The notes under the pieces were generated by a model. It had not been told where the DNA came from, ran no database searches, and was given only the letters and a program-made list of their open reading frames with translations. A stretch of 64,000 nucleotides of DNA from assembly GCA_965366365.1 (NCBI GenBank), contig CBDUEV010000002.1:1-64000 (forward strand), given 5' to 3'. The position numbers were made by a program, and so were the translations under genes. Positions 45,068 through 53,750 of this stretch are shown in pieces (the first letter of the stretch is position 1; every line of letters begins with the position of its first letter). This DNA comes from CBDUEV01 sp965366365 (GTDB lineage Bacteria > Actinomycetota > Acidimicrobiia > Spongiisociales > JAENVV01).

Positions 45068-48000
45068 GTGAACAATCGGGAACAATCGACCGCCGGACCC
45101 GGTGCTGAAGGCTTTGTCGAGATCGACGGCGAGGGCTTCTACCTCATTCCCGACGTCGATCGACTCGGGCCCTTCCTCATGAGCATCGTCAGCGATGCCG
45201 ACCACTGGATGTTCGTATCGAGCAAGGGGGGGCTCACGGCCGGGAGACGAGACCCATCCTTGGCGCTGTTCCCCTACGAAACCGACGATCGTCTCCACCT
45301 CGCTTCCGGCTCGACCGGGCCAGTCACGCTGATCCGGTCGACAGAACACGCCGGCGAGACGACGTGGGAACCGTTCCGGGGCGTTCGCACCTCACACGTG
45401 CAGCGCAATCTGTACAAGTCCGTGGTCGGCAACCAGCTCATCTTCGAGGAGGTCCATCGCGGCCTCGGCCTGAGATTCCGCTACCGGTGGTCGAACAGTG
45501 ATCGCTTCGGGTTTGTCAGGACCGCCACCCTCGTCAACCTCGGCTCTCAACGGGTCACGCTGGATCTCGTCGACGGGCTGCTGAACCTCCTTCCCTTCGG
45601 GTTGGCTCCATCGCTGTACGAGAGGATGAGCAACCTGACGAACGCCTACAAACGAAGCGAAATCCTTGGCGCCCGTGGCCGGCTGGCCTCCTACTCACTG
45701 GAGGCACGCGTCGTGGATCGTCCCGAGCCGGCGGAGGCGTTGATTGCATCCGTGGCATGGTCGGTCGGCCTCGATGCCGCCACGGTCACGGTCGACCCTG
45801 ACGCCGTCGAGGTCTTCCGAGCCGGCAACGAGCCTCAGACGGGCGCCCTGACCACCGGGCGGCCCGGCGCCTATCTGCTGTCATCCAGGGTGGACATCGA
45901 CCCAGGCGAAACATCGAGCTGGACGATCGTCGCCGATGTGAATCAGACCCAGGGCAGCGTGGTCGAATTGTTGGGCATGCTCGAGGAACCGACCGACCCT
46001 CGAGGGGTGGTGGAGCGATCGGTTGACGAGGGAACTGCGTCCCTCGTCGAGCTGATGGCGCGCGCCGATGCTCTCCAGCACGCAGGCGATCGGATGGCCA
46101 CCGCCCACCACTTCTCCAATGTCATGTACAACGTCATGAGAGGCGGGGTCTTTCTCTCGGCGAATTCCGTCGACCGCCACGACTTCGCCTCCTTCCTGGC
46201 CGGTCGCAACCGCACGGTCGCCGCTCGTCACCAAGGCTGGATCGATGCGCTGCCAGACCAGGTCGAGCGCGCCTCCCTGACACGCCGAGTGCAGGCCGCC
46301 GATGACCCGGACCTGATGCGGCTCTTCCTCGACTATCTGCCGCTCACGTTCTCCCGACGACACGGCGACCCGAGCCGGCCATGGAATGCCTTCTCCATCC
46401 GTGTCAGGGACACGACCGGCCGACCCATCGTCTATTTCGCCGGCAATTGGCGCGACATCTTCCAGAACTGGGAGGCGTTGTGCTCGAGCTTCCCCGCCTA
46501 CCTCCCCAGCGTCGTGTCGGTGTTCCTCAATGCCTCCACCGCGGATGGCTACAACCCCTATCGAATCACCCGCGACGGTCTCGACTGGGAGGTTCCCGAA
46601 CCCGACGACCCCTGGAGCAACATCGGGTACTGGGGCGATCACCAGATCGTCTACCTCTTCCGTCTCCTCGATGCGACGGATCGGTTTCGTCCCGACGCCC
46701 TGGCCGGCATGCTCGGTCGGGTCTTGTTCTCCTACGCCGACGTCCCCTACCGGATCGTTCCCTACGAGGACATGGTGCGCGACCCCAAGGCGACCATCAT
46801 CTTTGACCGGGCGGCGGCCGATGCATCGGCTGACCGCGTCGAGGATTTGGGTGGAGACGGGAAGTTGATGGCCACGGCCGGGGGAGACGTCTACCTCGTC
46901 ACGATGGTCGAGAAACTGCTCGTTCCGGCACTGGCGAAACTGTCGAACTTCGTCCCTGGCGGGGGCATCTGGATGAACACCCAGCGCCCGGAATGGAACG
47001 ATGCCAACAATGCCCTCGTCGGGCATGGGGTGTCGATGGTGACCCTCTACCACCTGCGACGCTACCTTCACCATCTCGATGCCCTGCTCGGCGGCTCCGA
47101 ACTCACCGACGTAGCCATCTCGGCAGAAGTCGTCGACTGGTTGCGTGACGTGGCCGGCACACTCCAACGAAACTCAGCGCACCTCGGGGGCGAACTCACG
47201 GCCGAGCTCCGCCGAACGATCACCGATGAACTGGGCCAAGCTTTTTCGCGCTACCGGGCGAAGGTCTACACGGCGGGTCTCACCGGCGCCGTTCCGCTGA
47301 GCGTTTCAGATGTGATGCACCTCTGCCAGGCAGCCGTCCCGCACCTCGATGACACGATTGCCCGCAATCGACGCCCCGACGGGTTGTATCACTCGTACAA
47401 CCTCGTCTCCTTTGGCGACGACGGAGCGACGGCGCGGCTCGAACATCTCTACGAGATGCTCGAGGGCCAAGTGGCCGTGCTCGGATCGGGCGTCCTCACT
47501 CCGGAGGAGCAACTCGGCGTCCTCGAGGCTCTCTTCGACAGCGCCATGTACCGACCCGATCAGAACAGCTTCATGCTGTACCCGGCCAGGCGCCTTCCGT
47601 CGTTCCTCGAGAAGAACGTGATCCCCGCCGCCGTGGTCGCTGCCAACCCCCTCTTGATGGACCTCGCAACCGCCGGCGATGCGTCGATCGTTCTGGTGGA
47701 TGCGGATGGCCGGCACCGGTTCAACCCCGACTTCCAGCACGTCGACGACCTCGTCGGAGCGCTGGATGATCTGGCCCTGCAGGAGCGATGGGCCGAGCTG
47801 GTTGCGGCGCATCGCCAGGCCACCCTCGCCGGCTACGAACAGGTCTTCCATCATCGCGCGTACACAGGCCGCTCCGGGTCGATGTACGGGTACGAGGGAA
47901 TCGGCTCGATCTACTGGCACATGGTGGCCAAGCTTCTCGTGGCCGCCCAGGAGGCGGTGGTCAGCGCGTCGGAGGAAGGCGCCCCCGCCGAAACGCTCCG

Positions 48001-48556
48001 GCGCCTGATCGACCTCTACTGGCGCATCCGCTCCGGTCTGGGTTTCGAAAAGACGGCCGCCGAGTTCGGAGCGTTTCCCATCGACGCCTATTCGCACACA
48101 CCTGCCCACGCCGGCGCCCAACAACCGGGCATGACCGGGCAGGTCAAGGAGGAGATTCTGACGCGGACCCTCGAACTGGGGCTTCGCGTCGATGGAGGTC
48201 GGATCCACTTCGATCCCGTCCTCTTGAGGGCCAGGGAGTTCCTGGCGGAGCCGGAGACGTGGAGAGTTCGTGACGTCGGCGGCCGTCCCCACGTGATCGA
48301 GCTGCCGGCGGGATCGTTAGGGATGTCGTTCTGCCAAGTGCCGGTTGTCGTTGCCCTCACCGACGACATCGCGTCGATAGAAGTGCGTTTGGCCGACGGT
48401 TCCGAGGTGCGCCTCCCGGGTCTCCAGCTGGACAAGGAGCTGAGCAGGGCAGTGTTCGAGCGAACCGGCCAGGTGGTGACTATCCGGGCCTTCATCCCCT
48501 CGTCGGGTGTCAAGTCTCGGTACCCGTCTGACAGGTTGGCTCCGGCACCTGCATGA
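45068..48556 (+). CDS. large cytoplasmic GH94-phosphorylase-like protein
   Basis: A 1162-residue protein without signal peptide or transmembrane helix. The N-terminal third is beta-rich (WMFVSSKGGLTAGRRDP, LFPYETDDRL). The central part resembles the alpha/alpha barrel of GH94/cellobiose-phosphorylase-like enzymes: NPYRITRDGLDWE, SNIGYWGDHQIVYLFRLLDA, and GGGIWMNTQRPEWNDANNAL, where the WND corresponds to the phosphorylase catalytic-Asp region. The last third has EGIGSIYWHMVAKLLVA and AFPIDAYSHTPAHAGAQQPGMTG. I infer a carbohydrate-active enzyme acting on imported oligosaccharides; the reaction is not proven. GTG 45068 is chosen because AGGAG ends 7 nt before it. Confidence 0.7.
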   Translation: MNNREQSTAGPGAEGFVEIDGEGFYLIPDVDRLGPFLMSIVSDADHWMFVSSKGGLTAGRRDPSLALFPYETDDRLHLASGSTGPVTLIRSTEHAGETTWEPFRGVRTSHVQRNLYKSVVGNQLIFEEVHRGLGLRFRYRWSNSDRFGFVRTATLVNLGSQRVTLDLVDGLLNLLPFGLAPSLYERMSNLTNAYKRSEILGARGRLASYSLEARVVDRPEPAEALIASVAWSVGLDAATVTVDPDAVEVFRAGNEPQTGALTTGRPGAYLLSSRVDIDPGETSSWTIVADVNQTQGSVVELLGMLEEPTDPRGVVERSVDEGTASLVELMARADALQHAGDRMATAHHFSNVMYNVMRGGVFLSANSVDRHDFASFLAGRNRTVAARHQGWIDALPDQVERASLTRRVQAADDPDLMRLFLDYLPLTFSRRHGDPSRPWNAFSIRVRDTTGRPIVYFAGNWRDIFQNWEALCSSFPAYLPSVVSVFLNASTADGYNPYRITRDGLDWEVPEPDDPWSNIGYWGDHQIVYLFRLLDATDRFRPDALAGMLGRVLFSYADVPYRIVPYEDMVRDPKATIIFDRAAADASADRVEDLGGDGKLMATAGGDVYLVTMVEKLLVPALAKLSNFVPGGGIWMNTQRPEWNDANNALVGHGVSMVTLYHLRRYLHHLDALLGGSELTDVAISAEVVDWLRDVAGTLQRNSAHLGGELTAELRRTITDELGQAFSRYRAKVYTAGLTGAVPLSVSDVMHLCQAAVPHLDDTIARNRRPDGLYHSYNLVSFGDDGATARLEHLYEMLEGQVAVLGSGVLTPEEQLGVLEALFDSAMYRPDQNSFMLYPARRLPSFLEKNVIPAAVVAANPLLMDLATAGDASIVLVDADGRHRFNPDFQHVDDLVGALDDLALQERWAELVAAHRQATLAGYEQVFHHRAYTGRSGSMYGYEGIGSIYWHMVAKLLVAAQEAVVSASEEGAPAETLRRLIDLYWRIRSGLGFEKTAAEFGAFPIDAYSHTPAHAGAQQPGMTGQVKEEILTRTLELGLRVDGGRIHFDPVLLRAREFLAEPETWRVRDVGGRPHVIELPAGSLGMSFCQVPVVVALTDDIASIEVRLADGSEVRLPGLQLDKELSRAVFERTGQVVTIRAFIPSSGVKSRYPSDRLAPAPA

Positions 48557-48570
48557 CACGTGATGGCGGG

Positions 48571-48895
48571 TTATGAGGCGGCGTGGGTGCGGATCAGCTT
48601 CCCGTCGTGTGAGATCTCGACGGTATCGCCCACCACCCGCACGTCGACGCTCTGAAGCCGGTACCGGTTCCCGACCCGATAGGTGGTGGCAGCGAAGCTG
48701 ATGTTGCCCGACGAGTCCACTTTCCGTACCACCGGTCGACCCACCGTCTCCGGCCGCACCGGGCGTGCCCGCCGAAACCGTTCAAACACGGCAGGTTCGT
48801 CCTCGATCTGGTGCCGGCGAACATGGGAAGCGACCAGCATGCCACTCCAACACCGCCTGATACCGCTGCTCCACGACACCCAGCTCCACCAACAC
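48571..48895 (-). pseudogene. internally deleted IS481-family transposase remnant
   Basis: On the minus strand the N-terminal start typical of actinobacterial IS481-type transposases (VELGVVEQRYQAVLEW) is readable from about 48895. It is followed almost at once, in another frame, by the transposase C-terminus (PVRPETVGRPVVRKVDSSGN, then ISFAATTYRVGNRYR and GDTVEISHDGKLIRTH). The helix-turn-helix and DDE catalytic core are absent. The element is dead and reduced to its two ends. It lies directly downstream of the GH94-like gene and upstream of tRNA-Lys. Confidence 0.75.
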
Positions 48896-49057
48896 AACCA
48901 GGACCTCCTCCGAGCGTTCAGAGAAGGATGGAACCAGCAAATGTCACCCACGTCCCGAAGCCACTGTCGCCCACCTACCGGAGCCGCGTCCCGAAACTGT
49001 CAGGCACCAACCGGAGCCCCAATGTTCATCATGAACCGAAACACCACAATCCCCTCG

Positions 49058-49081
49058 TCGGAGCTTCGGAGCTTCGGAGCT
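49058..49081. repeat. three tandem copies of TCGGAGCT
   Basis: The 8-mer TCGGAGCT occurs three times head to tail without mismatch, between the IS remnant and the tRNA. It may be a slippage product; no function is implied. The surrounding 260 bp (48896-49155) has no credible gene. Confidence 0.6.
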
Positions 49082-49155
49082 AGCGGGCGAGCCGGTCCGC
49101 CGGCTGGTCTCGGCGCGGTTGCCGGGGGACGGACGCGCCTCTGGTGCGTGCGGCG

Positions 49156-49228
49156 TGGGCCCCGTGGGAATCGAACCCACAACCAACGGGTTAAAAGCCC
49201 GGTGCTCTGCCAATTGAGCTAGAGGCCC
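49156..49228 (-). tRNA. tRNA-Lys (UUU)
   Basis: A 73-nt cloverleaf is readable on the minus strand. The acceptor arms GGGCCTC and GGGGCCC pair, the D-arm is GCTC/GAGC, the anticodon loop is CTTTTAA (anticodon TTT), and the T-arm is GTGGG-TTCGATT-CCCAC. One mismatch lies at the base of the anticodon stem. The 3' CCA is not encoded. Confidence 0.97.
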
Positions 49229-49357
49229 AGATCGAGATGATACTCAGGATATTCGGCTGCTCGGCAGCGCCTCCGTGTGTGGCGGGGCGCAGGTCGGTAT
49301 CGTCATCAGGATGATGGCCGCCCATCCACCGACGAGTCCGCAGAGGAGGTTGCCCCG

Positions 49358-51160
49358 GTGATCCGTTTCGGGATCTCTGCTCTTCCCCCCGATGGTGACG
49401 AGGCCGCCTTCCTCGACGGGGTGGTGGAGGCCGGGTACGGCGCCGTCGAGCTCAGTTTCACCAAGGGCTTTCCTTGGAAAGAGAAGCAGTGCCGCCATTT
49501 TGGCGAGCTGGCCGCTGAGCGGGACGTCGCCCTGTCTGCCCATGCCCCCTTCTTCGCCGTCCTCACCGTCCAGGACGAGGACAAAGCCAAGCAATGCAGA
49601 GCGGCCCTCGAACACACCATGAAGCTCGGTCACGAGCTGGGCGCCAAGATCATCGTGGCCCACCTCGGCAGCACCCACGGCGAGCCGCCCGAGGTGCTGC
49701 TCGACCGGATCAGAACCCATCTCGACTGGATCGAATCGAAGGTTCGCAACCTCGGGGTCGGCCTGGGGCTGGAGACGGGAGGAAAAGCCAGCCAGTTCGG
49801 GAGTCTGGGTGATATCGCCCTGCTCGCTTCGGAATACAGCTTCGTTCGCCCGGTCGTCGATTGGGCCCACGTGCACGCCATGTCGGGCGGCGCTCTCACC
49901 ACCCGTGAGTCATTCGAGGCGGTGATCGCCTTCATTCGGAGCCAGTTCCCAGGCTGGATGGTCGACCCGCTCCATTGCCAGTTCACCGACAACCTGTTCG
50001 GTGAGGCCGGCGAGATCAAGCACGTTCCCTACGGCGAGGGCAGTCTTCGGGTGGGGCCTCTGGTGGAGGCGGCTCAGGCGAGCGGCCTTCGCATGACCAT
50101 GATCTCCGAGGCGCGCCGACCCGAGAGCGACGCGGCGATCTTCGCGGAGGTCCGTGAGACGTTGGCGGCGATCGAGGAGCCGGCGGTCGGGTCGACCCGG
50201 CGCCTTGCGTCGGCAGACATCCATTTTCCCGACCCGGTCGAGGTGGTCGAAGACGGCAAGTACGCTTCGCCGGTCGGCGTGGAACGGGCGCTCCGCCTCT
50301 CCAACATCGACAAACCCTTCTTCCCGGACGGGCTCACCAAGGGCGACCTCATCCAGTACTACGCCTCGGTGGCACCCGTCCTGCTGCCCCATCTGGCCGG
50401 GCGGGGCATCGTGATGTCGCGGTATCCCGACGGCGCGGACGGGGAGTTCTTCTACGAGAAGCAGGCGCCCGGCCATCAGCCCGATTGGATGCCCCTGGCG
50501 TCGATCCATTCCGGCCATCGCGGAAAGCCGATCGATTTCGTCATGGCGACCAGTCGCGAAGGCCTGATGTGGCTCGCCAACATGGGTTGCATCGAGATCC
50601 ACCCCTGGCTGTCGCAGATGCAGCACATCGAGAACCCGTCGTTCGCCATCTTCGACCTGGACCCTGCCGAGGGCGCCACGTGGGGCCAGGTGGTCGACGT
50701 GGCCAACCTGATCAAAGTGGCCCTCGGTGGTCTCGGCCTGGTGGGATACCCGAAGACGTCAGGCGCCACCGGCATCCACATCTACGTGCCGCTCGACCCC
50801 GTGGCCGACTACTCGACGGTGCGGGGTTTCGTCGACGGCGTCGGCCGCCTTCTCGTCAAAGCCAACCCCGATGACATCACCATGGAATGGGATATCCCCA
50901 AGCGGGCCGGGAAGGTGTTCATCGACGTGAATCAAAATGTGGGTGGCAAGACGATCGCCTCGGTGTATTCGGTGCGGCCGCGCGCCGGAGCGCCCGTCTC
51001 GACCCCGCTGTTGTGGGAGGAGGTCGGGGCGGTTCAGCCGGACGACTTCACGATCGAGACGCTGTGGCCACGGCTCCAGAAGTACGGAGATCTCTTCGCC
51101 CCCGTGCTCCGAGGCGGTCAGACCCTCGACGTGGCCAACGCCGCCCTCGGCCTGGTCTGA
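49358..51160 (+). CDS. endonuclease IV-like/LigD-type polymerase fusion protein
   Basis: A 600-residue single chain with two DNA-repair domains. Residues 1-265 are an AP endonuclease (EndoIV) TIM barrel of archaeal style; His62, His102, Glu139, Asp168, His171, His206, His222 and Glu251 correspond to eight of the nine zinc ligands of E. coli Nfo. Residues about 305-595 are the archaeo-eukaryotic primase-type polymerase domain of LigD: LSNIDKPFFPDGLTKGDLI, EFFYEKQAPGHQPDW, IEIHPW, catalytic FDLDP (Asp433, Asp435), TSGATGIHIYVPL and VFIDVNQN. No ligase or nuclease domain and no Ku gene are in the window. It could cut at abasic sites and fill the gap. GTG 49358 follows GAGGAGGT by 7 nt. Confidence 0.85.
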   Translation: MIRFGISALPPDGDEAAFLDGVVEAGYGAVELSFTKGFPWKEKQCRHFGELAAERDVALSAHAPFFAVLTVQDEDKAKQCRAALEHTMKLGHELGAKIIVAHLGSTHGEPPEVLLDRIRTHLDWIESKVRNLGVGLGLETGGKASQFGSLGDIALLASEYSFVRPVVDWAHVHAMSGGALTTRESFEAVIAFIRSQFPGWMVDPLHCQFTDNLFGEAGEIKHVPYGEGSLRVGPLVEAAQASGLRMTMISEARRPESDAAIFAEVRETLAAIEEPAVGSTRRLASADIHFPDPVEVVEDGKYASPVGVERALRLSNIDKPFFPDGLTKGDLIQYYASVAPVLLPHLAGRGIVMSRYPDGADGEFFYEKQAPGHQPDWMPLASIHSGHRGKPIDFVMATSREGLMWLANMGCIEIHPWLSQMQHIENPSFAIFDLDPAEGATWGQVVDVANLIKVALGGLGLVGYPKTSGATGIHIYVPLDPVADYSTVRGFVDGVGRLLVKANPDDITMEWDIPKRAGKVFIDVNQNVGGKTIASVYSVRPRAGAPVSTPLLWEEVGAVQPDDFTIETLWPRLQKYGDLFAPVLRGGQTLDVANAALGLV

Positions 51161-51169
51161 TCCGGCCAC

Positions 51170-52153
51170 CTACACGGCGTCGGAAGCGTTGAGGACCCAG
51201 GCGATCCCCTCGTCCCCGTCTTCGACGGCGATTCGACACGCCCAACCGGTTGGCGGGAACGGATCGGTCCACCACCACCAGCGCAGCCTCTGGACCGCCT
51301 CTCCAAACTCCGCAGGGTCGGGTGGCCACATGTCGAGATGATCGGTCATCGCCGCGGCCGCCCACCAGGCGGCCGCCCTCCCGGTGGCGGCGCCGGCTCG
51401 TCGTCCATGGGCGCCACCGTCGGCGGCCGTCCAGGCCATGATCGCCATGGCCTGCGACGCGTCGACCTCGGCCACCCGCGCCTGCCGGAGACCCAGGCGG
51501 GCGATGGCGGCCATGGCGTTCCCCTCCACCGCATACGCCTCCGCCGCCCCGTTGGAGTGCTCGGTCCACGTCTTGACCAGGTCGAGCAGTGCCTCCACGG
51601 TCTCCGGGTCGTCGAGAGTTTCGCCAGGCGCCGGGAGGTCCACGGGTTCCAGGCGCTCCGGGAGCGGCGGGTCACACTCCACTCGATCCGGGCGGTAGGT
51701 GGCCAGCGAATATCCTCTTTCCCAAGGCGCCAACCGATCCGGCATCTCCATCACCCCGCGGTCGAACGATGCGTCCGAGAGATCCTCGCCACGCATCACC
51801 CGCTCAAAGGCCACCATCGCTCGCACCGGTCCTTCGTCGAGCCACGGCTCCAGGTCGGCCCACTGCTTGGTGCTGGCCGCCACTTCCGTGAGCGGTCCCA
51901 GGGTGAATCGACTGGCGCGACTCCCCGCCACCGCAGCGGCCATCTCGCCCGGGCCCTCCAGGGCGAGGCGGTAGTCGACGTGATGGGCCACCCCCCACAG
52001 CTGCTTGCCCCGCTCAACTGCCTCGTGGCACCGGTCGCGTAGGTCGGTCAGATCGTCCCACCGGCCGTCGCGAACGAAGGCATCGATGCGGGTCATGAGC
52101 CCGTCGGGTGTTCCGATTTCGATGAGCTCGGGGACAGAGAGCGGCTCGCTCAC
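51170..52153 (-). CDS. conserved protein of unknown function (DUF6183-like)
   Basis: A 327-residue, mostly helical acidic protein. It opens with EPLSVPELIEIGTPDGLMTRIDAFVRDGRW, contains PWERGYSLATYRPDRVECDPPLPERLEPVDLPA in the middle and ends with a tryptophan-rich WWWWTDPFPPTGWACRIAV. The pattern is that of an actinobacterial family of unknown function, possibly DUF6183. The GTG at 52153 overlaps the sulfurtransferase stop by 4 nt, so the two are coupled. Confidence 0.65.
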   Translation of the reverse strand: MSEPLSVPELIEIGTPDGLMTRIDAFVRDGRWDDLTDLRDRCHEAVERGKQLWGVAHHVDYRLALEGPGEMAAAVAGSRASRFTLGPLTEVAASTKQWADLEPWLDEGPVRAMVAFERVMRGEDLSDASFDRGVMEMPDRLAPWERGYSLATYRPDRVECDPPLPERLEPVDLPAPGETLDDPETVEALLDLVKTWTEHSNGAAEAYAVEGNAMAAIARLGLRQARVAEVDASQAMAIMAWTAADGGAHGRRAGAATGRAAAWWAAAAMTDHLDMWPPDPAEFGEAVQRLRWWWWTDPFPPTGWACRIAVEDGDEGIAWVLNASDAV

Positions 52154-52998
52154 AGGGTGCCTGGTTCGGCGCCCACTGCTACAGGGAGACCCGCCCCTGC
52201 CCAGTCGCTCCATGATCCTGCGTAGAGCTTCGGCTCGGGGAGGCCGGCCACCACATGGGCGAGCAACGTGTGGCAGGCGGTGACGCCGCTTCCGCAGTAG
52301 ACGACCGTGTCACCGGCACTGGTTTTGCCCTCGACGGCATAGCGCCGGCGGAGCGTCTCGGGGTCGAGGAATCTGCCGTCGGCTCCCAGATTCCCGGCGA
52401 AGTCCATATTGATGGCAGACGGGATGTGCCCGGCAGCAGGATCGACAGGTTCGAAGATCCCTTCGTAGCGCTCGAGCGCCCGAGCGTCGATGAGCCGCCA
52501 CTCTCCCATGCGGTCGAGCAGTTCCTCCCGCTCGATGACGCCACCGGGGCGGACCCGAGCGACGAACTCCTCGGGCGGCAGAGGCGAGACTTCACTGGTC
52601 GTCTCCAATCCCTCCTCGGTCCAGGCTTGCCATCCGCCGTCGAGGACGGCCACGTCGTCGTGGCCGAGGTGGCGGAGCATCCACCAAAGGCGGGCGGCGA
52701 CGGCACCGCCGGCGCTGTCGTAGGCGACCACGGTGTGGTGGTTCCCGATCCCCCGCCTGGCCAACGTGGCGGCGAACACCTCAGGCGACGGCAGGGGGTG
52801 ACGTCCACGACCCGTTGTCGCACTCAGATCGGTCTCGACATCGAGGTACTGCGCCCCGGGAACGTGGGCGTTGAGGTATTCACGGTGCCCCTGGGCATGG
52901 TCAGCGAGGTACCAGCGGACGTCGACGACCCGCAGGGCCGGGTCGGCCAATCTCTCTGACAGCCATGAGGTCGAGACGAGCGGTTGCACGCCCGCCAT
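52150..52998 (-). CDS. thiosulfate/3-mercaptopyruvate sulfurtransferase (two rhodanese domains)
   Basis: A 282-residue cytoplasmic sulfurtransferase with two rhodanese repeats. The C-terminal one carries the catalytic cysteine in VVYCGSGVTACHT; the loop CGSGVTA points to the mercaptopyruvate/thiosulfate class. The inactive N-terminal repeat has ARLWWMLRHLGHDDVAVLDGGW. The start at ATG 52998 begins the homology; the long upstream reading overlaps the zinc-ribbon gene. It is followed by the DUF gene with a 4-nt overlap and preceded by the zinc-ribbon gene by 5 nt. Confidence 0.88.
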   Translation of the reverse strand: MAGVQPLVSTSWLSERLADPALRVVDVRWYLADHAQGHREYLNAHVPGAQYLDVETDLSATTGRGRHPLPSPEVFAATLARRGIGNHHTVVAYDSAGGAVAARLWWMLRHLGHDDVAVLDGGWQAWTEEGLETTSEVSPLPPEEFVARVRPGGVIEREELLDRMGEWRLIDARALERYEGIFEPVDPAAGHIPSAINMDFAGNLGADGRFLDPETLRRRYAVEGKTSAGDTVVYCGSGVTACHTLLAHVVAGLPEPKLYAGSWSDWAGAGLPVAVGAEPGTL

Positions 52999-53003
52999 TA
53001 TGG

Positions 53004-53189
53004 TCAGCGGGAACTGGTCCTGGGCTGGAAGGGGAGCAGAGTGGCTGGTTCGCCCATGGTCGGCAGAATCCGATCGAGGAGCCGCATCGAGCATTCGAGG
53101 CAGTCGTGGGCGGACGCGATGTTGGGCATCTTCTGGCAGCGAGGGCACCGGACCTTGGCGGCGGATTCGATGGTGGTCGGGGCGGGCAT
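53004..53189 (-). CDS. small zinc-ribbon protein
   Basis: A 61-residue protein with two CxxC knuckles (VRCPRCQKM and HDCLECSMR) that would bind one zinc ion, followed by a basic helix LLDRILPTMGEP. ATG 53189 is preferred because TTGGAG lies upstream; a longer GTG start at 53261 would overlap the terminator hairpin. It heads the sulfurtransferase/DUF operon, ending 5 nt before the sulfurtransferase start. Function unknown. Confidence 0.65.
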   Translation of the reverse strand: MPAPTTIESAAKVRCPRCQKMPNIASAHDCLECSMRLLDRILPTMGEPATLLPFQPRTSSR

Positions 53190-53261
53190 GGTCGGACTCC
53201 AATCTCTATCTTCACCATCGGCATCCAGAGGGACATGCCTGAGCGGGTTTTCCTTCGCCAC

Positions 53262-53291
53262 GAGTGAGCGGCCCCGGAGGGCCGCTCACTC
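53262..53291. terminator. 13-bp stem-loop terminator
   Basis: A perfect 13-bp stem (GAGTGAGCGGCCC with its complement) and CGGA tetraloop lie 20 nt past the stop of the 53311-53739 gene on the minus strand. It separates that gene from the zinc-ribbon operon. Confidence 0.7.
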
Positions 53292-53310
53292 ATCAATGGG
53301 TTGCCCTCTC

Positions 53311-53739
53311 TCAGGCGTCGTCCTGGAGGTCCTCGCGAAGTGTCTCGGCGGCCTCATCCGGCTTCGCCTCGAGAGTCTGTGGCTCTGCTTCCTGAGGAGC
53401 GGGTTCTTCGGCAGGGAGGTCTTCGTGCGTGCCCTTGATGGTCTTCCGGACCACCACCCCGAGATCCTCGACCGTGGCGCCCAGGGCGTCCACGAGGGCG
53501 GAGGCTGCCGCCTTGGATTCGGCTTTCACCTCATCGTCCCTCACCGCGGCACCCAGGCTCCCGAAAACCCGCTCCAGCCCATCGGAGATGGTGTCGAAGG
53601 CCTTCTTGATCTCATCCGACGACGGACCGCCCTCCTCGCTCTTCTCGGTGTCCGTGCTTTCGTAGTGCTGGCGGAACTTCTTGCCGAGCGAGCTGAATCG
53701 ATCGCCGACATCCTTCCACGCTTCCTCGTTCCGGCTCAT
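53311..53739 (-). CDS. hydrophilic helical protein of unknown function
   Basis: A 142-residue acidic, low-complexity protein. It starts MSRNEEAWKDVGDRFSSLGKKFRQHYE, has an amphipathic helical middle (EIKKAFDTISDGLERVFGSLGAAV) and an acidic, proline- and glutamate-rich tail. No catalytic motif is visible. GAGGGGAC precedes the ATG. Only 23 bp separate it from the divergent exonuclease gene, so both promoters overlap coding sequence. Confidence 0.7.
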   Translation of the reverse strand: MSRNEEAWKDVGDRFSSLGKKFRQHYESTDTEKSEEGGPSSDEIKKAFDTISDGLERVFGSLGAAVRDDEVKAESKAAASALVDALGATVEDLGVVVRKTIKGTHEDLPAEEPAPQEAEPQTLEAKPDEAAETLREDLQDDA

Positions 53740-53750
53740 GGTGTCCCCTC

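Noticed and set aside
45881..47167. 428-codon minus-strand open frame inside the GH94-like gene
   Set aside because: Antisense shadow; no ribosome binding site or recognisable domain.
48530..49040. Possible terminal inverted repeats around the IS remnant (CTGACAGG on the left, CTGTCAGG on the right)
   Set aside because: The flanking words do not line up as an inverted repeat over more than a few bases, and the left one lies inside the end of the GH94-like coding region. I cannot define the element's ends.
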